Positions 57,622-64,000 of a DNA stretch of 64,000 nucleotides are shown here, piece by piece. This stretch comes from Gerris lacustris. Taxonomy: Eukaryota; Arthropoda; Insecta; Hemiptera; Gerridae. The position numbers and the translations under genes were made by a program. The stretch covers positions 10,790,271 to 10,854,270 of the forward strand of contig OX578280.1 of the NCBI GenBank assembly GCA_951217055.1, given 5' to 3'. The number at the start of each line of letters is the position of its first letter. Positions within the stretch are counted from its first letter, which is position 1. A model generated the notes under the pieces. The model did not search any database. It saw nothing but the letters and a program-made list of their open reading frames with translations, and was not told the origin of the DNA.

Positions 57622-57629
57622 ACTGTCAG

Positions 57630-58430
57630 AGAGAACAGAGCTACCTAGTGTTCTAAAACCTCTATAAATGTTATGAACAGATTAAATTTACATTCGAACA
57701 ATAATAACACGGATTCTCCACCTAAAATGAATCTATACACATAAATGCATTCGATTCAAATTGCTTAAAATACAAAGAGCTTTAATGTACTCATGCAAAT
57801 GAAGGGTTTTATCTACGCCGACACTTGTTTGATTTAGAGTTTCAATAGAAGTTAGCTTGGAAACTAAACAAACCATACATGATATCTAGACTGGCTACTT
57901 GCTCGCAAAGATTTATGACTTTTAATTAACTTCATTATTACTTGTACAAGCATACAAAATGAGCATAATTCATCAAACCCCAGTATAATTCAATTCAATT
58001 TATTCTTCGTCCTAAACTAATTAACGATTACAATCGTACATTTGGCATTGCGAAATGAACAGAATTTTTTTATCTAAAGGATTTGATCAGGCGCTATATT
58101 ACTCATAATTTTTTTAATTTGTAGACAACTATCTTTCTACTTAAATTAATTAATTTTAAATGTCACACTCCAGTTAATATGTGAGTTTTTCATTTTACAC
58201 TTATCTACCTTTACGATTTTCATAAATAGAGGTGGTAAAATCTCATTAATACAGGCTAATTGGTGGTTTGTAGATAAGTTTTTTGGAGAAAATAGCAATC
58301 TCAAAAATGAGTCGGGAATCTTGTTTTCTTTGAGGAATCAGATAACGTTTTTGAATTTAAAGTTTTAATAAATTTACACGTTCTAAACAAGATTTGATTA
58401 AGTGATTTCTATTTTTTTAATTAATTAAAA
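57630..58430. other. Unique DNA
   Basis: Nothing recognised. Confidence 0.45.
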
Positions 58431-59168
58431 TAGTCTGCCAATTAGTGTGGCACATAGCTTCCTCGCATCCTATTTTGTATATTCTGATAATTTTATGCTT
58501 TTTACAACCTATTATTTCCTATTATTGTCAAATTTATTTACTTTGCCCTCCTTTTTTTTTTAAATCTGTCAAAATTGTTTTGATTTTTTACATGAATTAA
58601 GGCGGGTTTACACGATCCAAGTAGACTTGGACCAAGTAATTTTGATCAAATCTACTTGGTCAAAGTAAAAATGAATTTTTGATGCAGGTTTACACGATCT
58701 AAGTATACTTGGTCCAAGTAGGGGATCTTGTAAAAAAAAAACATTTAGAAGCAAAGGAAAAAAAACAAAAATTTAAAAACAATAAAAGCTGTCAATACCC
58801 TTCTAATAAACAAATCCGACAAAACATTTCACGTCTTTTCTCATTTTTGACAGCTTTCTTGTCATAATCATATGGTTGACGCCATCCAAGTCTACTTAGA
58901 TCAAATAACGTCTAACTCAACTTGGATGTCCAAGTTGACTTTGATAACCTGTTTACACGATCCAAGTAGCGTCAAAATAGTGTCAAAACTGACTTGGTCC
59001 AAGTCAACTTGGATCGTGTAGACGTGGCTTTAGGGCCGGGTTTACACGATCCAAGTATACTTGGACCAAGTCAGTTTTGATTCTACTTTGACACTATTTG
59101 GATCGTGTAAACAGTGTATCAGAGTCAACTTGGACATCCAAGTTGAGTTGGATGGGTTCCATGTAGAC

Positions 59169-59595
59169 CAGGGGTATCCAACTCCAGTATTCTAGAGGTG
59201 TAAGACCACTAGCGCTGGTCGGGCAGATGGTGGTTAAAATTGTAAACTACTTATGATCTTTTGACATTCCTCGAATTCTAAAATATAAACAAATACTGGT
59301 TGTCAGACATTTGTACTATTTTGTAAACAAACAAAACAAATAAAAACCAGCCTCGGTGGCTGTGTAAGATGAGCGATTGCTCCGAATGCGAAGGTTCCCG
59401 GGTTCGAATCTAGTAAACTGACAAATTAATTTATAAATTTATTTCTTTGAATTAAGAAACTCAAAATATTTTGAATGGTGTAAAATATTTATTTACAATA
59501 TTAACCGCAAATTCCCGTGGAGCGCTAGTAGTCTAACACAGGTAGATAAAGAGGGGAGTTGGAAATCTTTCCGTTTTAGGATTCTATGATCGCTG
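59169..59595. mobile_element. hAT-type element with 8-bp target duplication
   Basis: ATGTAGAC at 59161-59168 and 59596-59603 flanks CAGGGGTATCCAACTCC and ...GATCGCTG. CAGGGGT...-type ends and an 8-bp duplication fit hAT. A subterminal inverse pair (CCACTAGCGCT/AGCGCTAGTAG and CCAACTCC/GGAGTTGG) supports a single element. It carries a tRNA-derived SINE. Confidence 0.75.
59346..59480 (+). mobile_element. tRNA-derived SINE, short
   Basis: ACCAGCCTCGGTGGCTGTGT (A box-like GGTGGCTGTGTAAG at 59356-59369) and GGTTCGAATCT at 59401-59411 (B box), ~35-45 bp apart as in tRNAs. CCGAATGCGAAGGTTCCCGG precedes the B box. The 3' border is uncertain. The head GCCTCGGTGGC resembles the head of the SINE at 45000-45303. 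Confidence 0.7.
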
Positions 59596-59844
59596 ATGTA
59601 GACTTTGATAAAAACAAAAATGGCGCCCACCTGACAAATTATAAGACCGAGCTGTCAAAATATGACAGATGTGAGGTTGAGCTGGGTTTTGTTCACCAGA
59701 TGGTGATATATCACCACTGTTTTAAAACGTAATACGTACAATTAACTGAAAAGTTCTAGAGTGAAAATCATTTCACACAATCTATCTTAACTTCTACTTT
59801 ATGATACACTATCAAAGTTCCACTACTTGGACCAAGTATAGTTT

Positions 59845-60345
59845 GATCGTGTAAACCTTACTTTAAAGTACCACAGCACTTGGACCAAGTGGATTTGATC
59901 TAAGTGACTTGGGCCAAGTATACTTTGATCGTGTAAACCTTACTTTAAAGTACCACAGCACTTGGACCAAGTGGATTTGATCTAAGTGACTTGGGCCAAG
60001 TATACTTTGATCGTGTAAACCTTACTTTAAAGTACCACAGCACTTGGACCAAGTGGATTTGATCAAAGTGACTTGGACCAAGTATACTTTGATCGTGTAA
60101 ACCTTACTTTAAAGTACCACAGCACTTGGACCAAGTGGATTTGATCTAAGTGACTTGGGCCAAGTATACTTTGATCGTGTAAACCTTACTTTAAAGTACC
60201 ACAGCACTTGGACCAAGTGGATTTGATCTAAGTGACTTGGGCCAAGTATACTTTGATCGTGTAAACCTTACTTTAAAGTACCACAGCACTTGGACCAAGT
60301 GGATTTGATCTATGTGACTTGGGCCAAGTATACTTTGATCGTGTA
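59845..60345. repeat. 82-bp tandem repeat, six copies
   Basis: GATCGTGTAAACC occurs at 59845, 59927, 60009, 60091, 60173, 60255 and 60337, exactly 82 bp apart. Each unit has TTACTTTAAAGTACCACAGC, ACTTGGACCAAGTGGATTTG and GACTTGGGCCAAGTATACTT, i.e. ACTTGGNCCAAGT palindromes. Confidence 0.97.
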
Positions 60346-60700
60346 AACCAGGCTTTATAGTATCAAATAAGAAAAATTTAAAGAGTGCAGACGGTTTAAA
60401 TTTAATCTTGTGCTATCTTCGGGCTACTTTCAACAAATCATCCAAATTTCATATAAATCAGATACGAACTTTTGAAGATATATCTGTAAATAAATGTATT
60501 TTTGTGCGCATGTGGAAGAGAAACAAATAGGCGCAGAAGGTTGAATCTTATATGGGACTAACAATGGGCTAATTATGATCTACCATCCAAATTTCATTAT
60601 AATCAGACGAATAGTTTTTAATATATGTTGGTTCGCAAAAATTGAGTGACAAACCGACGGACAGACACGAAACCAAAAATGTTCCGTGACAAAAATAAAA

Positions 60701-60794
60701 CTCCGCGCCCAAGTAACAACGACCGTTTTAGAGCGTGTTCGTTAGAAAATGTTATGCTGATGCTTACTCCAGTACAATATCTTACTGTAAGTCA
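60701..60794. other. Unique spacer
   Basis: Nothing recognised. Confidence 0.3.
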
Positions 60795-61045
60795 TGGGCG
60801 TCGTCTGCAGTTAGTTATTGGGGGGAGGGGATTTATGGCGGGGGGTCCGGGAAAATTTTGAAAATATGACCTCTCAAAACAGCTTTTTTATGCATTTCTG
60901 AGGTGAAATTGAATATGAGGTAAATGTAAAAAATATGTATTAAAAAAAAAAAAAAAAATACTGCGGTATTTATTTATTTTTTTACTCTATTGGGTCTGGG
61001 GGGAGGGGGGCACGTGCCCCCTGTGCCCCCTGGATACGCCACTGA
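60795..61045. mobile_element. Possible hAT-like MITE remnant
   Basis: The right end GTGCCCCCTGGATACGCCACTG (shown in two parts: GTGCCCCCTGGATACG and CCACTG) is the inverse of a CAGTGGCGTATCCAGG-type terminus common in hAT-like MITEs. The left CATGGGCGTCGTCTGCAG is a weak partner. G-rich TTATTGGGGGGAGGGG and GGGGGGAGGGGGGCACG occur at both sides, with an A-run in the middle. I found no target duplication. Confidence 0.45.
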
Positions 61046-61187
61046 CGAGGAGGAAGCTTTGTTTTACACTAATTGGCATTTTTATTTTAAATGGCATATT
61101 TTACTATTTTACTCTATAACTGGAAAGTGCGAATGTGTTATAATTTATATTTGCAAAAAACTAAATATACTAAAAGCTTTATAACTA
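61046..61187. other. Unique spacer
   Basis: 3' flank of the open frame below. Nothing recognised. Confidence 0.3.
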
Positions 61188-61451
61188 ATTATATATAGAT
61201 TGGTGAAGTATATTTAGCTGACGAGGCTGGTCTCTGAGTGAAATGATATGTAGAGTTGACAAGGTGTTGGATACGATACTTCCTGCGCTAGAGTAAGCTG
61301 GTCCGATGCCAAGGTTGTTCGTTATACTCCAGGTTCCCAGCTGGCCTGCAGCTGCCTCCTCGGCTCGTGCCATGCATTCTTCTACATAAGCCCCCGCATT
61401 CTCTTTTTTTATTTTGACCCAATCACTTACATTTCGGGAACTATTGTTATT
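61188..61451 (-). CDS. Unrecognised coding-like exon, ~87 codons
   Basis: I do not recognise the protein. The frame is open from 61451 (upstream stop at 61452-61454) to TAG at ~61187. It can be read as VSDWVKIKKENAGAYVEECM, then ARAEEAAAGQLGTWSITNN, LGIGPAYSSAGSIVSNTL and STLHIISLRDQPRQLNILHQ. The first ATG is at 61371-61373, but coding-like residues continue upstream of it to SSRN, and AATAG at 61441-61445 could be a 3' splice site. That favours a terminal exon over a 62-residue protein starting at the ATG. The N-terminal half looks helical and acidic (KKENAGAYVEECMARAEEAA); the centre is Ser/Gly/Ile-rich. GC content is higher than in the flanks. It does not overlap any repeat family found here. 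It could also be a processed or captured gene fragment. Confidence 0.4.
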
Positions 61452-61546
61452 TTAGGATATAAGTATCTATGAATAGACCAGTTATGCTCTATAAATAAAG
61501 TCATAAACAATTATAATGAATGTTAATCTCATTTAATACGTTGTTT
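61452..61546. other. Unique spacer
   Basis: Would be the intron side if the neighbouring frame is a terminal exon. No polypyrimidine tract stands out. Confidence 0.3.
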
Positions 61547-61550
61547 AAAA

Positions 61551-62192
61551 CCCTGGAATGCTAATGGTAGTCGAATTTACGAGCACAGTTTGAACCTTAA
61601 CCTTTCAAGCTCGTATGCGATGGTGATGGGTTCCCCATCCTTCTGCAGTGCTTGCACTGGTTAGTAACACTCCTGCTAGTGTAGTGCTAGAAGTTCTTTT
61701 GAGCATACACTCGTTTTCTGGCCAATTCCCGTCAAAGCTACTTCGTCGATTCGACTAACGTTTAGTAATAAACGTAGATAATTAATTGGTCGTCGAATGA
61801 GCCTATAGCCTGGGATAAAGGGCCTGGGGGTAATGGGCAATAGGTCTAAGGGTAAGGGGCAATGGGCCTAGGGTAATTGGCCTTGGGCCAGAGACCAGTG
61901 GCCGATAATTTGGGACCTGGAGCACTTAGCAAAATGCCTAGGGCTTTTGGCCAGGGGCATGGAACCTGGTGCATTAATATTCACTCAATTTCAGATTATT
62001 CTGATGTTCCTACTAACTTATTTGTCATCAAATGTTTGTATATCTTACTAAAAGATTTAATAATGAGTTCTTAATAGTTTTCTCTTTATAAAAGTGTAGT
62101 TTCAACCCAAAAAATTTATTTTCTGCATATGTTAGTCGAATAGACGAAGGTTTAGTAATACCAGCCATCCAATTACCACTAGCATTCCAGGG
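61551..62192. mobile_element. piggyBac-like MITE (CCCTGGAATG ends)
   Basis: CCCTGGAATGCTAATGGTA at 61551 and TACCACTAGCATTCCAGGG ending at 62192. The right side is followed by TTAA and the left preceded by AAAA within TTTAAAA, probably a mutated TTAA. Inner GTCGAAT/ATTCGAC and GTTTAGTAAT pieces recur. The middle (61800-61975) is a degenerate GGGCNNTGGGCCTAGGG-type low-complexity stretch. No coding sequence. Confidence 0.75.
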
Positions 62193-62396
62193 TTAATTTT
62201 TTGGTTAATTTAATTTTAATTTATTAGTTTATTATAAATTTTAATGAATTAGTATTTTTTTATACATTGGTTAAATTAGACCTGCATTAAAACCTTTACA
62301 ATCGCGCATAAGGAGTAAAAGCTACAATTAAATTTAAATGAGATATCTATTACATACCCTAGAAAATCTCATTTATTTGGTTATGGTTGACTAATC
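62193..62396. other. Unique AT-rich spacer
   Basis: Nothing recognised. Confidence 0.35.
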
Positions 62397-62762
62397 AAAA
62401 TATTCAGCCAATTAGTGTGGCACATAGCTTCCTCGAATACTATTTCATATACTTTAATTATTTTATACTTTAACATCCCATTAAATTTATTTCATCCCCC
62501 CCCTCGATTTTTTTTTAAATCTTTCATAATTGTTTTGATTTTTTACGTGAATTAAATTATTAATTTAGCAACATTTAAAGAGCGGCGACGGTTGATATTA
62601 TTCTAGGGTTAATTGAGTGACAGACAGACTCGGAATCAAATGTTCTGTGATGTCTAAAACTTATTTCTGCCTTGGAATGTTTAAAATCGGACACATAAAT
62701 TATTTTCGTTCATCAGAACATTCACATAGCTTTTGTTACCTTCGGTAAGCTCGGAAGCAAAA
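62397..62762 (+). mobile_element. F2 element with internal deletion
   Basis: Starts CAGCCAATTAGTGTGGCAC, runs to GAGCGGCGACGGTTGATATT, jumps to TTAATTGAGTGACAGACAGA, and ends TACCTTCGGTAAGCTCGGAA. Both termini are therefore present with ~300 bp of the centre missing. Confidence 0.82.
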
Positions 62763-63090
62763 ATAAATTAAAAGAGACTTAATACGTCTGTATCTTAAAA
62801 TATATATCGACGGTATCAGTCTATTCTCAGAGCCCAGAGCAATGAGACGTATTATATTTCACTCTAGACCTCTGATACAAATAGATCTTACTTAATTGTC
62901 CATAATTCACTGATACTATCAGCAATTCAAAGAAAATAAAATCTCAACTCTTAATACTAATAGATTCTGAAATAGTGTATGAATTATCCATTTTTATTAT
63001 AACAGTGTTGCTAGCATGAAGAAGAAATGAAAATCAAATGAAAAATCATTATTTATGATTTTTTACAATTATAATCATTATTTATCATTA
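62763..63090. other. Unique DNA
   Basis: Nothing recognised. Confidence 0.4.
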
Positions 63091-63230
63091 TAGGTTTGTT
63101 CCAACCACACCTCAAACTAGTTTCAAACTGTACGATGCATGTGTATTAGCAAAAAACGTTCAAATGGGGTCCGATGCGCATGCGTCGGACAGTTTCAAAC
63201 CAGTTTGAAGTGTGGTTGGAACAAACCTTA
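63091..63230. mobile_element. ~135-bp MITE with long TIR
   Basis: AGGTTTGTTCCAACCACACC and GGTGTG-type GTGTGGTTGGAACAAACCT are inverse, extending through CAAACTAGTTTCAAACTG and CAGTTTCAAACCAGTTTG for ~40 bp. The loop holds TCCGATGCGCATGCGTCGGA, itself a palindrome. A/T-rich flanks with TA at both edges. No coding; the 61-codon frame at 63139 is incidental. Confidence 0.85.
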
Positions 63231-63370
63231 TATATCATTTAAAGTGTCGTGTATTTTTGCGGTTGAAAAATCTGTGCTGCCTTGCGTCTGCTGCGTCTCA
63301 ATATGCGCTTGGGTTAATGGGTGACCAATTAAAGAGGTTTCCTAAAATCTGCTATTTATAAAATGTTCAT
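63231..63370. other. Unique spacer
   Basis: Nothing recognised. Confidence 0.3.
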
Positions 63371-64000
63371 TTTACTACGTTTTTATTAGCTTGCTTTCTT
63401 GTTTGTTTGTTTGTTTGTCCGGTACACATCTGGCAATCGATTTCTAACTAACTTTCCCGAATAGCTAGACATTTGAAACTTTTAGCATAGCTCAAAACAC
63501 GATGACAATGTATTATTTTAATACTTTTAGCCATCTTTCAGCAGAATGTAATTGGTTTTCAGCAAATTTTGCTGTATGGAAAGTTAGTTCGGAGAAAATC
63601 CGCAAATTATTTTATTTGTTTTGCCATATCCCATATTTACAATGTTCATTTTGACGGGTTTCAAATTTGTGATTTTTATAAATAAGAGATAAACATTGAA
63701 TGACAGCAAAAGGAAATATATCGATTATATTATTTCAAATATATCGATGGCACGGTTTAGATTTGGTGTTGGGGAGATCCGTCCTACAAAGATTTGTCTT
63801 TTTATAGGTATAAGTTCAGCTCTCTAGATGGTTGTCATTAATGTGAAGTAAATAAATTCTGAACTTTTTTTTTTTCACTATCATTAATATTATATAACAA
63901 TAACAATTATATTATCAACATTTCATACGATTCAACAGAAAATTTAAAAACGTAGTATATAAAAAGTTCTTTTTATCTTGAAATTATTTCATTCTCATTT
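63371..64000 (+). mobile_element. F5 element, copy 3, runs off the window
   Basis: TACTACGTTTTTATTAGCTT, GTTTGTTTGTTTGTTTGTCC, GGCAATCGATTTCTAACTAA, AGCTAGACATTTGAAACTTT, GATTTGGTGTTGGGGAGATC, CAATTATATTATCAACATTT and AAAAACGTAGTATATAAAAA in the same order as 52306-52897. Confidence 0.85.

Larger units (their letters stand above)
58603..60360. mobile_element. Composite TIR element with GTTTACACGATCCAAGT ends
   Basis: Left TAAGGCGGGTTTACACGATC and right GATCGTGTAAACCAGGCTTT are inverse, TA/TTA-flanked. A similar inverse pair meets in the middle (GATCGTGTAGACGTGGCTTT at ~58994-59030 and GGCCGGGTTTACACGATCC at ~59035). The insertion is therefore either two adjacent relatives or one element with an internal duplication. 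Internal CCAAGTNNACTTGG palindromes recur throughout. It hosts a hAT-type element (59169-59595) and an 82-bp array. Confidence 0.78.
58431..60700 (+). mobile_element. F2 element split by a 1.75-kb composite insertion
   Basis: The left part 58431-58602 (AGTCTGCCAATTAGTGTGGC to TTTTTTACATGAATTA) continues at 60361 (AGTATCAAATAAGAAAAATT, GAGTGCAGACGG, TGCGCATGTGGAAGAGAAAC, AACAATGGGCTAATTATGAT, ACGGACAGACACGAAACC). The copy at 46314-46624 shows TTAAAGTATCAATTTAGC uninterrupted. The 3' terminal GGTAAGCTCGG is lost. Confidence 0.85.

Overview
The window looks like repeat-dominated nuclear DNA of an arthropod, most likely an insect. It is AT-rich, packed with microsatellites, minisatellites and TIR elements (piggyBac-, hAT- and Tc1/mariner-type), and carries tRNA-derived SINEs and one non-LTR retrotransposon 3' end. 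Nothing resembles bacterial gene organisation. I could not identify a species. No complete host gene is recognisable. Only two open stretches, 39101-39430 (-) and 61188-61451 (-), have non-repetitive, coding-like protein sequence, and I recognise neither. Two eroded transposon coding remnants are recognisable: a Tc1/mariner transposase C-terminus (41067-41432, -) and a LINE ORF2 C-terminus (49019-49234, -).

Local family labels used below. F1: starts with a CTTTCTC/GAGAAAG hairpin and contains a tRNA-like B box. F2: begins GTCTGCCAATTAGTGTGG and ends GTAAGCTCGGAAGC. F3: ends in AGGGTCCGTAGGC. F4: ends near TAGTGCGG. F5: starts TACGTTTTTATTAGC. F6: ends in AGGGTTTCGTTGGT or AGGGTTTTGTAGA.

Layout. 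1-12028: three tandem units of a complex 2.8-5.6 kb higher-order repeat. Each unit holds a poly-C-studded ~100-bp minisatellite, tRNA-like segments, an ATATC microsatellite and a GC-rich hairpin. Unit 1 alone carries an F6-like insertion. 12121-17287: a TTAA-flanked piggyBac-like element with a nested F6 element, two F1 copies and a 1.26-kb foldback. 17453-25078: a 57-bp satellite, fragments beside two poly-A runs, a 171-bp MITE and a 36-bp minisatellite that has swallowed the MITE end. 25079-33219: sparse unique DNA with MITEs, F1/F2/F3/F5 copies and a foldback sitting in a TA microsatellite. 33220-40582: F4, F2 and F3 copies, a 72/37-bp minisatellite, the first unrecognised ORF and a 22-bp minisatellite. 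40583-49236: mariner relic, F3/F2, a hAT element nested in a TTAA element, a SINE, a second 72-bp minisatellite and the LINE end. 49237-64000: a mosaic of nested TIR elements, with repeated cases of one family inserted in another, plus the second unrecognised ORF.

The gene-like content does not work together as a pathway. What the window records well is insertion order: several insertions can be read directly from empty sites or target-site duplications. All calls come from reading the sequence; no alignment, database search or folding program was run.
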